Below are positions 1 through 12,288 of a DNA stretch of 64,000 bases, piece by piece. The position numbers and the translations under genes are program-made. How positions within the stretch are numbered: position 1 is the first letter of the stretch; every line of letters begins with the position of its first letter. The notes under the pieces are model-generated. The model worked only from the letters and a program-made list of their open reading frames with translations, had not been told where the DNA came from and did not search any database. Source of the DNA: Ambrosia x helenae. Its lineage: Eukaryota; Streptophyta; Magnoliopsida; Asterales; Asteraceae. The DNA lies in contig JAUTDX010000756.1 of the NCBI GenBank assembly GCA_030844895.1, positions 39,656-103,655 on the forward strand, written 5' to 3'.

Positions 1-359
1 GTAGCATGATGTTCCGGTAGGAAAACAATAAATAAACCAATTAAAGCAGGCAATGGACCAATAAAAATTATCTATTGTAAGTGTTCTATAATTAATATGT
101 ATATAATTCAGTAAAAAAATCTATTTCTAATAATTAACTATATATAATTCAAAATGGCCATGAATAGTTCAAATGCCATTTTGTAATTTCGGAACTTTTA
201 AGGGGCATCTGAGTCATTTGCTGAATTTGTCACCATCTCTCTCTAGATTGACCTCTAATCTAATATATGGCTACTTGCAATAGAAACAACTTTTGTCAGT
301 CTTTGGTGACCAACTCTTTAGTCTAGAATTATACAAGTGTGAAGGTAACATTTGTTCGT

Positions 360-402
360 GATAAACACCATTTTCCGCCGCAACGTACGGGAAACCACCT
401 AG
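360..402 (+). mobile_element. Candidate Helitron 3' terminus
   Basis: A short GC-rich imperfect stem (CCGCCG ... CGGG) lies about 10 bases before CTAG followed by T. That is the layout of a Helitron 3' end, which terminates in CTRR without a target duplication. The 5' end is not visible and may lie before the window. The stem is weak, so this is tentative. Confidence 0.3.
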
Positions 403-730
403 TTTGAATAATTGAAAATCAACCTGAGTAACATCTTGCCGGCCGTGAACTCTAACGGCTATTTTATATAATTAACTTTTCAAACTAATAAAATAAAGGG
501 GAATTGGATTCTAAGAACCCAAACTATTCGAAATTGGCCACTAGCACCCCCAACTAAACAATTGGCCATATATAACCTGAACTATTGACTTATTGGAATC
601 TAGCACCCAACTAACTGACGTCGTTAGTTGGGTTGCTGACGTGGCATGCTGACGTGTCAATCCACGTGTGTATTTCATAAAAATAAATTCCACCTTATCA
701 TCCAAGTGTGCATTTCATTAAAAAAAACAT

Positions 731-902
731 ATCTGATTTATTTAACCCACCTTATCTTCTTCATCATCATAAACCCAACAAAACCCTTAACCATCTCCTG
801 CAAAAGAAAAAAACAGATCTGATTTATTTAGCCCACATTATCTTCTTCTTCATCATAAACCCAATAAAACCCTTAACCATCTCCTGCACAAAAAAAAAAC
901 CC
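731..902. repeat. 86-bp tandem duplication inside the MULE
   Basis: Two adjacent copies of about 86 bp start at 731 and 817, each opening ATCTGATTTATTTA and ending near a CCATCTCCTGCA motif and an A-rich run. A second, shorter repeat (TAGTCCCAGCAACAATCCC) recurs near 1063 and 1144. They suggest replication slippage in the element's interior. Confidence 0.75.
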
Positions 903-1243
903 GGATCTAACGTGGCCCTGCACCATCTCCTTCACCCTTGCAAAACCCGGCCCGTCAACACTTTAACCCCAAACGTAGCAACTTTCCGAACAACCTGCAA
1001 GTTCTTCGGTGAAACTTTGGAGAAGACGAAGTATCAACAAAGGAAGGTGTTGACGTGTTGGCTAGTCCCAGCAACAATCCCAAAGTCTGTCTCATTTACA
1101 CTCACCCCAAATTCTGTCTCATCCACGACGACGGCGTGTTGGATAGTCCCAGCAACAATCCCCTAAACTAACCCCAATCAATCAACTCAACCGACGACCA
1201 ATCGATTTCAGTTAGGTCGGTTAATTTCAAGATGGAGCTTCGA

Positions 1244-1266
1244 AATAATAACAACAACAATAATAC

Positions 1267-1307
<41 letters not shown>

Positions 1308-1316
1308 GTAATAGTA
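1244..1316. repeat. AAT/AAC trinucleotide microsatellite
   Basis: Mostly uninterrupted AAT units with AAC units on the left edge and AGT interruptions on the right. It lies inside the MULE. Confidence 0.9.
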
Positions 1317-1519
1317 ATTCTAGGGTTGAGAGTTCAGGTTTTTTTTATGGAGGTTGGATCTAGATTTTGGAGATGGGATCTGGATTTGTAATGAAGGTGG
1401 ACGTGGTGTTTTTATGATTTGGGTATAATATCAGATCTGGCTTTTGGAGGTGGATCGTGTTACCACAAATATTATTCTTGGAGGTGGATCGTTGTTTTTT
1501 ATGATGATGATAAAGAAGA

Positions 1520-1619
<100 letters not shown>

Positions 1620-2007
1620 AGGGATAAATATGTATTTTATGATGAAGATGATGATGATCTAGTTTTGCATGTTTATGAAGATGATGATGATGATCTGGTT
1701 TTTGAAGATGATGATGATGTGTGTTGATGAAGATGATGATGAAGTGGATTTATTTTTTTATTTTAGGATTTTTGTTTTAATGGGTATTAACACATCAGCA
1801 TGTGACTGGTTTAAATAAGGGCCCATCATGATGCCATGTTAGCAATTCTTGCCACATCAGCAACCCAACTAACGGCGTCAGTTAGTTGGGTGTTAGATTC
1901 CAACAAGTTAATAGTTCAGGTTATATATGGCCAAATTTTTAGTTTGGGATGCCAGTGGACAATGTCAAATAGTTTAGGTTGTTAAAATCCAATTCCCCTA
2001 AAATAAA

Positions 2008-4244
2008 AAATAATAGGTGTATGATATTTTTGGCGTGATACAGTAAAAAGTTATAAAATTTTCTTAAAAATATTATTATTCCGGTAGTCCATAAGTCAAA
2101 ATAGTTGTTGAAATCAAGGTTGGCACATGACGTATCCTCTTACGCGTTCCTTTCTTTTATTAATTCCTTTTCTTATTATTTTTCCTATTACAGTAGCAGT
2201 GAAGGATTTTGAAAAAAAAACCTCGTAGGGTTAGACTCAATCTGGATTGGCCGGACTCAATACATATAAAAACTTTTGGTAAAATTTACACTACAAAACG
2301 AAAAAAATTGAATGGGCTGAGGCCCGGTCTAGCCTTCACTAAAAACCGCCCCTGGATAGTAGTCTACTCTTTGAGTTTCACATTTTCTCTACAACAAATG
2401 TTATAAATACTACAAAAATGCAATGTTGTCAAAAGAGGATACACACAGTGAACCAATCATATTAGCGGTTCACTGATCGAACCAGTCAACATAAGTATGT
2501 TTCCTTGGTATCCCATGTAGCAATGCTCATGGAGCTTATGCTTTTCAACAATACGTTGATCCCATATAAGAGAAGGCAATGAAAAAGATTGAAACATTCC
2601 ACCTAAGTAGATGGAAGAAAATGTCTCCATCGCTCCAAATCTACAACCAAAGAAGTTGTGTTTACCAGGGATGGAATTCTTTTTTGTATTGAGTAGCGGT
2701 ATTGTACCTATACCGTACCTATATTTAAAAGCTAATTAATTATGTAACATCTTGTAGTGCCGATCTTATCCCTAGTTTAAATTATGGTTGTGATAATTAC
2801 CTATTGATGGTAAACACAAGTATTATTAGTTCTACGTTCTACCAAAGTGGCTCCTTTCTTTCGTCTTTTAATCCTCTGTAGCAAACAATACATAGGTATT
2901 CGATGAAGCAATATTTTAGGACATCATCATGATAATATGTATGTTTTATAATATAAATAAAAGTGTTTATTCTTTTGAAAATAATATATTAAAAATAGTT
3001 TTTTTTTTTCTAAGAAATAACAAAAGTTGACATCTTTAGGGGAAGGTGCACTCGGGTACCACATAATCCATATATCACCATCCTCGTATTAAATGCTCGA
3101 AATCAACATGTCTCCCGATAATACCTAACTTTTATTAACAATACTTCTCTTTCATGGTCCCCCTAATTGACTTATTTCTAACATTTTTGCCTTAAAAATA
3201 TAATTAAAAGACCTTTGAAGTGTATAAATATTTCGGTGTATGAAGCTTAACAAATAGTCAACAGCCATATCATTTCACAAATAAAAATAATACAACATGC
3301 CATATCTTTTGTTTATGTATTCAAAGGTGGTCTCAAGCCGGTTATAAACTTTTCTAGATATTATATATAATCCTAATGTTGATTAGTTGCATTTGACCTA
3401 ATCAATTGACCTTTGCGGCATTTTTGTTTCCATAAAGTTGATATTATTATTTTTCTTTTTTGCCCAAAAGCAATATGTTGCATTAAACTTTTTAATTTTA
3501 TGTTCAAGGCTACAAGAGTACAAGGAATTGTTTTGTTGGCGAAGATATTAGCAACAAAGTCAATAGGCTTAAAGTTGTGGATTTTAGTCAAACAATTTTG
3601 GTGGAAAGATGGCAAATGGATGTAAACATCTTTTCTAGAAGAAACTATTGTTGGTGACTGTTTGGATTGGATTGGATTAGATTTTTATCGATTATCCTTT
3701 CCAATCTAGTATAACAATGAAAATCCCGACTCCGGGTAGCTTATGATTTATCAATTTAATCAATAAAGTTTAACTTTACTGTAATCAAAAGTAATTGATT
3801 ATCTAAAAGTGTTGTCTACTCCTATGTTCTAACATACATTATCTATTTGCGCGAATGATTAGTGCAACTTTTTTTAATGTCTAACAAAGACCGGTCATCC
3901 AGATAGACCCATAGGCAAAAGGTAATCATATCCATGATTGCAAACAACACTAGTGATCCGGCCCGTAACCATTTCAAAAAAAACCAATTGACTAAAGGCC
4001 CACTGTTATAAACCCATTGCTCGTGAATGAAATTTTGTCATGAATAACATTACAACCGACGCCATCCCTAGAAATAGTTAGATGGATATCATTAGAGCAT
4101 TTTTGCGATTTTGTGGTTACAAAAAAAAAATGAGATAAAAAAAAGTACTGCACGGAAGGTTCAGGCAATAAGTACATAACTCTTAGGCTCTTGGCCAGTC
4201 TTGGGTCAACAGTCAACTAGTTTAGAGACTTTATGTATGAATTC
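2008..4244. other. No recognisable gene or element
   Basis: AT-rich sequence with only short ORFs of no recognised family. I found no inverted termini, LTR ends or splice-linked exons that I can support. Confidence 0.5.
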
Positions 4245-4437
4245 CACCCCTTTACATCCTATTGTTTTCCCTTCATTAATTTCAACCAATTCTGCACTGC
4301 CACATCACTTCACCAAAATACAGATTTAAAGGTAACACTCCATTGATTCTTTTACTTATTTTCATAACCGTTTTTTAAACGGTAATAAATATTTCAAACG
4401 GTAACATTACCGTTTCCTAACAGTTACTTTTTTACCC

Positions 4438-4444
4438 TATAAAA
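4438..4444 (+). promoter_or_regulatory. TATA box for the 4498 ORF
   Basis: TATAAAA lies about 60 bp before the ATG at 4498, just downstream of the AAACGGT repeats. Spacing suits a short 5' leader. Confidence 0.45.
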
Positions 4445-4497
4445 CCCCATAATTTCTAATACTAAAACCAAAATCATCTTTTAAACATCTCGTAAAA

Positions 4498-4851
4498 ATG
4501 GCATCATGGACTGGAAATCAGAAGATCGCGTTAGTAACGGCAAGGATCAATGTCAAAAACGTACATCATCCTCCCACCCTTAGGATGGGTTCATTTTGGT
4601 GCAGTGTGTTGGTGGAATTCAATCGACTAAGCGATACAAATTACCACAACATCAATCAGCTCATTAGTAAGTGGTGGGATCTCTTCGGCAAATGTACTAG
4701 ATGGAACACCCTCTTTGAAGCCACAATTGTGGAGCACCCTGATTTTGACGAGGATATGACAATCCAAGTCACGCACGTCAACTATGTGAATGCACACGAC
4801 ATGAATTTTAACCTTGTTGCAGCATGGCAACTATGCGTTAGGTTAAAATAA
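4498..4851 (+). CDS. Short Myb/SANT-like protein of Harbinger type
   Basis: This is an intact ORF of 117 residues starting at an ATG downstream of a TATA box. Residues about 32-70 (GSFWCSVLVEFNRLSD then INQLISKWWDLFGKCTRWN) match the second half of the SANT/Myb-like domain in plant PIF/Harbinger accessory proteins. In that family a DNA-binding Myb-like protein helps the DDE transposase bind element ends. The N-terminal helix is weakly conserved. The protein is about a third of the usual length and lacks the C-terminal coiled-coil region. No transposase ORF is present nearby, so any role would depend on one elsewhere. The family assignment is good; that the protein is expressed is uncertain. 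Confidence 0.6.
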   Translation: MASWTGNQKIALVTARINVKNVHHPPTLRMGSFWCSVLVEFNRLSDTNYHNINQLISKWWDLFGKCTRWNTLFEATIVEHPDFDEDMTIQVTHVNYVNAHDMNFNLVAAWQLCVRLK

Positions 4852-5038
4852 TGTTTTTTTTAATAATGTAGTTTAATATTAATGTTTAACGTTTAGCGTT
4901 TAATGCTTAATGAAACTAACCGTTAAAAGAAAAAAATTAAAATTAAAAATTAACAATCAAATATTATACAAACATAATTAAAAACATTACATAAACCTAA
5001 TTAAACATAAACCTAATTAAAAGATTACTTAAACATAG

Positions 5039-5536
5039 CTAAAAAAGAAAAGAATACGTAATTGACTCGAGCGAAGAGTAGTCACGATCACTATCAGGCC
5101 CGTCCAAGATCTCGTATCGATATCCCTCACTTTCAAGTGTCGGGCAAGGCATTTCTTCATCCGAATACATTACATATCCGGCCTTGGAATCAGTTTCATA
5201 ACCTTCGTCTGATGGGTTTTGCACTGTAGGAGGAGTGTTACGCACCGACACTCTTACAATATCTCCAATCCGTATCGCTCCTAGTTGTAGTATAGCCATT
5301 GTATAATCATATATGTAATGCAATTCTTTTGTCGGCGAATCACCAGGAAGTTATGGCTCGTAAATTTCAAATGTTAGGGGAGGGTTTGTAGTCGGTGGGT
5401 GTGTTACCGGTGGATTTAAAGCATGAGGGTTTGTTGGTTGGTGTGTAACTGGTGGGTTGTTTGTAGCTTGGCAGTTTGCGCGGAAAGATCGTCGATGATA
5501 CGTAATCGGAAACAAATTGTCACCACCCATATTCAT
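5039..5536 (-). pseudogene. Unidentified transposon ORF with one internal stop
   Basis: Reading leftward from the ATG at 5536, one frame stays open to 5039 except for a single TAA at 5351-5353, about codon 62. The frame is the same on both sides, so one substitution would explain the break. The first part is rich in Pro, Thr and Asn (repeated PPVTH-like units). The second part is acidic (DSEEMP-like, then ESEGYRYEILDGPDSDRDY). I do not recognise the family. It converges on the Myb-like ORF and shares the Harbinger-type flanks, so it probably belongs to the same unit. A TATAAA at 5574-5580 (reverse strand) suits its promoter. Confidence 0.45.
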
Positions 5537-5573
5537 GTATGTAGTTGTCTAAAATTGTATGTGTGATTTGGTG

Positions 5574-5580
5574 TTTATAG
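5574..5580 (-). promoter_or_regulatory. TATA box for the 5536 ORF
   Basis: CTATAAA on the reverse strand lies about 40 bp before the ATG at 5536. Confidence 0.4.
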
Positions 5581-5610
5581 TGTGGTAAAAAAATAAACGG
5601 TCAAAATAAT

Positions 5611-7372
5611 AAAATCTTCAAGCATAGTAGCCTGGGATTCTTATCTGACGAGAACACCGAAATAGTTCTTCTCGTCCACGTAACCTACGAAGAAGTAAAC
5701 ACAATCGCACCCACTAATGTCTTTTTTTCCTTTCATTAAATCACTATTTTCGATCCACTCTATCATTGCAATACACTCTATTATTGCCATATAAACAGTT
5801 AACATCATCAAAACTTTGCCACATAAGAAGACCCCATAATCAAAAAATGACGTTCTTTTGTCACATAAGTAGTTCACATTAACAAAACTTTAGCTTTTTG
5901 CCACATAGGTAGAATACCTATATAGCTCACACAACTTTGTGCAAAAAAATATCCTATAATATTTTATAAAAACACACATACCCCTTGATTCAATCACGTT
6001 ACTTTGGCAAGCACGTTGTTTTACGAAACCTCATCCATGAGGAGTTTAGAGTCAAACCTCCATGATTTGTTCGAGGAATTGAAATCAGATACTTAGTGCA
6101 TGTTTGGCTCTCCTTATTTGCCCTTCTTATATCTTATGACTTTTTAAAAAGTTAATAAGGGAAAAAAAGTGTTTAAGCAATAGTTTGAAAATGAGTTTTT
6201 TCTGTCTGAAAATGGGATAAGTTTTTTAAGGAGATAAGGAGGTGGAAAAAGAGATAAGTCGATAAGTTAGTTGGAGAGAAAAACATGCCCTTATTAGTTA
6301 TTTTGGATACACATCTTGCAAGTACAACATTTAAACCATTTGGTAGAGGCACATGCTTTTTATAAGGGATATTATCATGTTCAAAACTGGGCAATGAGTG
6401 ATAGTGTAGGATTATTGGTGTAAACATTTAGCCATTCAAAATACAAAAACACCCAAATTATAATTTGGTTAACCATGTTGAAATGAAAGATAATAATTAA
6501 ATAATAATGAATTCGAGCTTTAAGCAATCCAATATGAAGTAGCTTATGACGGGCCTGATTCGTAACACTTGGTCACTTGGGTCGTTCCTAAACCATCTAA
6601 ACTGACCAAACCTTCTATACCAAAACAAGTCGGCCGGTTAAACCTCTTTCAAATTTATACGGTTCGTGTCACTGTTTGATTTTGTCGCTTTGGCACTTTA
6701 ATGGACTGACAAAGGTTTAAAACTTGAAACCGACCGTGTTAACCAAACTATTCGGCTAACTTTTTGTACCGACATATTATCATATTATTATTTTGGAATA
6801 TATAATATAACTATGTGTATATCATTTTGAATTTTTTATTTTGAATTTTTTAGTACAACCTAACAATTTCGAAAATAACAAAAAAAAAAAAAACCTCAAA
6901 TCGCTAAAAACCAAAACGAAAATCCGGTAAAACCGGCCAATTGGGCTGACCACCCAACCTCGCCGGCTTTGTGTTGTTTCACGAAGGCACATTTAGAATT
7001 CAACCAAAACTTTTGTCAAAACCAACCGAATCAAGCCGTAAACACCAGCCACCATGCACAAAAGAAATACAAAGTTAATTCAAATCCCTGAATACTATCG
7101 AGAATGTCAGTTCTTTATTACGTGGTTTACCTAAATGAGAGATAACCTTTAGGCCCACCAGCCACCATTTACAGAAGAAACTTTCTGGCAAAAGGAAGTG
7201 AGTTTGTTAAAGCCCATTAAATATCCTATAGGACCATAAATCTTTCTTGTACTTTATAGTTTCTAGCCCAACACAAAATTTCGAGCCCAAAAGCCCCAAT
7301 TAGTTGTGTAGTGCTTCAAATTCGTTAAAGGGGGCCTTTTTCTTAGAAATGGTAGGCAAAATTAATATGTAA
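5611..7372. other. No recognisable gene
   Basis: AT-rich DNA with an unidentified 78-residue reverse ORF at 5641-5877. Stretches near 6090-6430 resemble a decayed MITE (the opening GCATGTTTGGCTCTCCTTAT is typical), but no clean inverted end or target duplication was found. Confidence 0.4.
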
Positions 7373-7400
7373 CTAGCATTTAGGTCTCGCGCGAGATTGT
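7373..7400 (-). mobile_element. Helitron-type 3' terminus, reverse orientation
   Basis: On the reverse strand a perfect 12-bp palindrome, TCTCGCGCGAGA (7385-7396), is followed 9 bases later by CTAG and T. This hairpin-plus-CTAG arrangement is typical of Helitron 3' ends. The body would extend to the right; I could not identify its 5' end. Confidence 0.45.
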
Positions 7401-7940
7401 TAAACTGAACGAAAAGCAGGTGTAAACATGTTGAACCACTTACGTCTGTCGCGGCGTGTTAACGTGTAAAAATTAGGTCGAAATGTAAAACATAGAAAAG
7501 AAGAACCAAGTGACTTAACACCCACGCGCATTTGGACGGGGCTGTTAAACGAAAAAACAAACATAAGAACGTTGAATGACAGCTCACGTTGAAACGTTTT
7601 AACTCGTAAAATTTATATATAAAGGTTAAAAGAAAACTTGTAAAGGAAAAAAAGTATAAAGGACCAAAGTTGAAAGTGAAAACTTATTGGGTTAAAAATG
7701 AGAAATGTTATGTCTATACACAATATTATAAAAAAAAAGGGATCTCGTGTATTAAATGGATAAATAAATATAATTATATATAAACAATATTAAAAAAAGG
7801 TATGTTTATAAAAACTTGGGTATTGCACATGCGAAATAAAATATAATGTAATCTCATAACACGTAGAATCGTTAATATATGGTTTGTAAAAAATAAACTT
7901 TAATGTGACAGTTGTGTATCATTTTAAGTAATTTTAACAA

Positions 7941-8281
7941 GACAAAATTACACAGATTGTCCTTTATTTATTACCCAAATTGCACCTTATGTCCTTTGTC
8001 TTTCATTTGCACTCATTCTGTTTTTATTTTCTCAATTTGCTATACTATATATCCTTTAGCCTAACTAAGTTAAAAAAAGTTAGTTAACTTTATTTATAAC
8101 TTTACACTTTTAGCCCCTGTAGTTAGAAAATAAAGTTAACCAACTTTTTAACTTAGTTGGGCTAAAGGACAGAGGGTGTAGTAAATTGAGAAAATAAAGG
8201 ACAAAATGATTGCAAATGAAAGACAAAGGATAAAAAGTGTAATTTGAGTAATAAATAAAAGACAATCTGTGTAATTTTGTC
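7941..8281. mobile_element. Foldback MITE, Mutator-like
   Basis: Almost the whole 341 bp is an inverted repeat with arms of roughly 150 bp, starting GACAAAATTACACAGATTGTC and ending with its complement. The flanks TTTTAACAA (7932-7940) and TTTTAATAA (8282-8290) are a 9-bp duplication with one mismatch. The size, foldback form and duplication length fit a Mutator-type MITE. ORFs through this interval are artefacts of the repeat. Confidence 0.78.
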
Positions 8282-8687
8282 TTTTAATAATTTTGTCTTT
8301 TACCAAACATAATTTTGAACTTAATGGTATTTTAAGACTTAAATACAAACTTTTAAGTAGAAAAAAAATAAGTTTATATAGAAATTCATAATTAAATATG
8401 AGAGGAAGAGAAAAAACAAAAATTAGGAAGATCTTATGTAGCGACACGTGTTTCCCGTTGTTTTCTTTTATTATATATAATAATAATGATAATAATAACG
8501 ACGGCAAGAACAACAGCAGCAGCAACAGCAACAACAATGGCGAATACATTATTTTTTTTGTAGGGGTGGTATAACATGGGTCGGACCAAAAAATAAATGA
8601 TTAAAAATATTAACGTACTCAACAAAACAAAGGATGCTATAAGTCTATAAGAGGTATAAAAATATGCACCTTATCTTTTTTATCAAA

Positions 8688-8722
8688 CTAGTGAAAATGC
8701 CCGCGCGTTGCTGCGGGTGGTT
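8688..8722 (-). mobile_element. Helitron-type 3' terminus, reverse orientation
   Basis: On the reverse strand a stem CCCGC ... GCGGGC precedes TTTTCACTAG followed by T, matching the Helitron 3' end. The body runs to the right and probably includes the adjacent LINE fragment, but its 5' end was not found. Confidence 0.55.
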
Positions 8723-9369
8723 ATGTTTTTATTATGCACTTTGCATGACAAGTTTCGAAGGTAGTACCATACAATCATGTAAAAAATATCATAGACACGA
8801 ACAAAATGACAATTTGATTTAGTCAACACTAATAACACTATGAAAATATACTACAAAAGAGCGTAGACACAAACAAAAGTGGCAATTTGATTTATTGCGA
8901 TACTTGTGTTTGTTAGTTAATCCATTCTTGCATGACATAATAATATACTTGTTTTCTTATTCGTGTAACATTTTATAAAAATGTTACTTTTATTGTGAAA
9001 GCCTTCCAAAGATAGTGTTACTTTTGAAGAAATAATTAGACGAAACCTTGTTCAAAATAATAAAAAGAAATATGGTTTAATTTTAGAATGAGATAAATCA
9101 ACACCAACTTACTTATAACTAATATAATTTAAATCTACTGCATCACCACCACTTCCAGCATTTGCTATTTCAATGGAACCAAGAATAGTAGAAACAATTC
9201 TACCATTAGAGAACTGTACTAAATAATTAATATCTATAAGTTTCTATCTACGGTTTCTTTCTTTTTTTACAAGAAGAAAACAAACCAACAAGATGCTGGA
9301 AAGGGGAGGATAGCACAACAGATAGTGCCCATATTACACCTCACACATTACATGGTCAAGGTCTAACCA

Positions 9370-9784
9370 TGATTCGAAAGTGACAGTGCTTCATTTTCAC
9401 TCTATGCCACGCCCATAATAAGGTAGATTCTTTGATATCTTGTACAATTCTTTGGTTACACAAGTTCATGCCTCTAAAAGTTTTTCTCGTTCCTGCACCC
9501 CGAAATTTTCAACATCACCATTAGGACCACACTATGGATCACCTTTTTTGTTTCTTTAGTAATTGCAAATCATGGAAGAGATTTAAGGTTTCTTTCACTG
9601 AGTTGCAAGACATCAGAGCCGATGTTTTTAACCAAACCCCAATCATCCAACAAATGGGTTTAGCCACAATACAAGAAATGAGAACGTGGTCAATTGTCTC
9701 CTGCGCATAATCACACCGGGGGCAGAGACCCTTGGGGACTTGTACCTCTTTTGAGAAGTTTTGTGGCTGTATAGATTTTACCAT
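9370..9784 (-). pseudogene. L1-type LINE reverse transcriptase remnant (zf-RVT region)
   Basis: The reverse strand encodes a stretch with LCPRCDYAQETIDHVLISC followed by a conserved Trp region. That is the zinc-binding zf-RVT segment found at the C-terminus of plant L1-like LINE ORF2 proteins; it has C-x2-C and H-x4-C spacing. After stop codons and a frame change, a further piece resembles the usual end of these proteins (IVQDIKESTLLW). There is no RT core or endonuclease, so this is a short 5'-truncated remnant. It lies in the possible body of the Helitron ending at 8688. Confidence 0.7.
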
Positions 9785-11878
9785 TTACTGGTTCCAAACA
9801 AATGTATTAGGTTTTTGGGTGGCCCAATTGCACCAAATTAGACTTCCCCTACCTTATCCGTATTACCCATCAGAGAGAGGTCTTAATGAACTTGATTTAC
9901 GGTCTAGATATGTTATGCCGAATGACCAGATACCAGCTCTGCAGCTTGTCAGGCTTGTTAAATTGATGGAAATAAAAAAAGAAAATTACTGACTTGAAGT
10001 CATAGCCATGTCATTGTTCCATAAGCTCATGTGCCATCCTGTAGAAATGTAAGACTGCGGTGAGTATAAATCCGGATAAATGCATGTACCTGTGGTTCAT
10101 ATTATTAACTTAAAACACAATAAATATAAATAGTATTGATGAACAACATGCAATTTATGTCGACATTTATGGGTTCAGGGGTGGTTCAAAAATGAATCAA
10201 ATGGGGTGAAAGTGATGCAAAGTGTATTAATCAATACAAACTACCATATACATTATTTAAAACTTTAGGTTACTGGTTTACCTCTATGGTCGAAGTCAAT
10301 ACGATTTGGTTTTACCCCTATAGCAGCAGCCAATCACAATATATTTGCCTCACACTAAGTTCTATTATAAGTAATTGGCCATTAGCAAACCCAATCCGCC
10401 AGATGACCCATTCATAAACCCAATCTACCAGTTGACCCGTTTTACCAGTTAGTAAATATTGAGTTTAGATGTGATAAACTGATTAACAAAAAGAGCTCAA
10501 AATGACACATTTGAAATTGTTTAGGTATATTCATACATGTATATCTTTTTTTTCCCAAATATTTTTATGAAAACATTGATCTGTTATCCATATCTCAAGT
10601 TAGTTTTTACCATAATAAAAGTTACAATACATATCACATCTGTGTTGTAATAAAGAAATCAACAGGTTTCATAAACTCGGTGGTTCGCAAACCGCTCTTA
10701 CAGGACCATGAATATTTGATATGATAGGTAGATAAGCATTATTATATGCATAACCATTATTATTATCAATTTCAAATACCCACTTAAGACAAAACCTCAA
10801 TTTTAAGAACTCAAAATAGCTCATATGCTTGACAAGATATGAGAGGCAATGTTGACTGTGGTCCACGAGTTTACTAAATTGTTTTTGTAGTCAAGTTTTA
10901 TCTTATTAATCAAAAACTTTTATTCAAAAATGTGTCAACGACTCAACCCAAACAACAAAATTATTTTGAAACATGGATAACTGAAAAAGAGAGATAGAGA
11001 GAGAGAGAGAGAGTCAACAACATTGAGCAATTTTACAACAACTGGTGATAAAAAGTACGATAATGAAGCAACAATGAAGTTGTTTTTCATCGATAAGTGT
11101 AGGGAACTACATTTTCCTTAAACAAGATGACGACATTTCATGACATTAAAGTGATAAAACACTTGTATTGTGTTACAAGAAGTGAGGTTATGATTGTGGG
11201 CATCATGTACTTGTTATTAGAATAAAAAACAGAAGAATAGGCCACAAAATTAGGAAAGGAAAATAGAGAAAATGTCATAAAATTTTGAACTTCATAGTTT
11301 TTATTTGCAATGCCAAACCTCGTGAAGTCGTCATCTAATTCTTCGAGGACAAGAGCTCTTACATTTATCAACCTCTATCCCAAAAGTAGAGTCGACTTTA
11401 TAGTTTTTTCTTTGTACCAAGAAAGACTTGATGCTAAATCTTTAAGCCTCAAATATAAATGTCTAAGTTACCTTTAACTCCTTAAATATTTATAACAGCC
11501 TCAACTTCATAGAAACCATGTGTAACCATTCAAGAATATCATCATCAAATTCATCATGTATATTAATATTGTGTTTCTACTTTCTATGAACAAAGAAATG
11601 ACAGATCAAGGTTTTATAACTATTTGGCATGCAAAATAATAAAGGAAAAGAAACAGTTATAATAATCAGCCACATGTGAGAGGACCGACTACACATTTAA
11701 ATGGTTGAACCTTCATCTCAACAACTGAGTAATTCAAGTTATTTAACTTGCAATTCAAGTGACTGAAACAATGTTTCTTTCACAATCAAGTGACTGGCCA
11801 TTCAACTTTTTTGCAAAACAAATGAGAAGACAAAAAAAAGATAGCCAATAAGAGGGAATAATAAGCAAAGAAGATTAC
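9785..11878. other. No recognisable gene; small GA microsatellite
   Basis: Short ORFs at 9732-9992 (+) and 11138-11371 (-) have protein-like composition but no family I recognise. An AG run with minor interruptions lies at about 10989-11014. Confidence 0.4.
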
Positions 11879-12288
11879 CTTGAAAAGTAGGAGGCAAAGA
11901 GCCTAACGTAAGCATCTCAAACACAACTGCATAAATTTTGAACTTTCGAATTTGTTCAGCAATAATGGGCTTTATTATCTCCTTTGCAGTCTTGCAAATA
12001 GCCTACGAATACAAACGGATTACAAAAGAAACCACAAAGATGAAGATAACCAGTCTTACTATTCTACCTTGTCAAGATAAGGCCACATGTATTCGATGAA
12101 CGTGTTAAGCCAATCAACCTACATTGATCTACAAAAACATCATATCTGATTACAAAATCCAGCCTTCATTTTGAAAGTAGGATAGTTTTCATAGGTGATA
12201 TACATACCCGATCAACAACCGGGTTCTTAACCCACGATGGTATCTTAGGAAGCATTCGTTGTAGAGTTTCAGAGTCTTGTTCACCATC
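11879..12288 (-). pseudogene. Three-exon fragment of a plant synaptotagmin (SMP domain)
   Basis: Three reverse-strand exons join in frame with GT...AG junctions: 12208-12288, 12068-12118 and 11879-12002. Together they encode about 85 residues with EQDSETLQRMLPKIPSWVKN, DWLNTFIEYMWPYLDK, AICKTAKEIIKPIIAEQI and LTLGSLPPTFQ. These match the start of the SMP lipid-binding domain of plant synaptotagmins (SYT1 type), which tether the ER to the plasma membrane. The family runs to about 540 residues with an N-terminal membrane anchor and two C2 domains; none of those is visible here. There is no start, stop or promoter. Normal exon-intron structure argues for a genomic DNA fragment, possibly Helitron-captured, not a retrocopy. 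Confidence 0.85.

Larger units (their letters stand above)
4245..5610. mobile_element. PIF/Harbinger-derived unit with two convergent ORFs
   Basis: A Myb/SANT-like ORF runs rightward and a second ORF runs leftward, tail to tail. The left flank (CTGCACTGCCACATCACTT near 4293) matches the subterminal sequence of the Harbinger element at 24626-26661. Both ends carry repeated AAACGGT or ACCGTTT boxes (about 4370-4420, 4910 and 5590), as in the other two Harbinger-related units of this window. I could not fix the exact termini or a TSD, so the outer limits are approximate. Confidence 0.5.

Noticed and set aside
5641..5877. 78-codon reverse ORF next to the Harbinger-type unit
   Set aside because: Protein-like composition, but I recognise no family, conserved motif or promoter; not supported as a gene.
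8148..8549. 133-codon reverse ORF rich in Leu and Phe
   Set aside because: It starts in the foldback MITE arm and continues through a CAG/CAA and AT-rich run; composition alone explains it.
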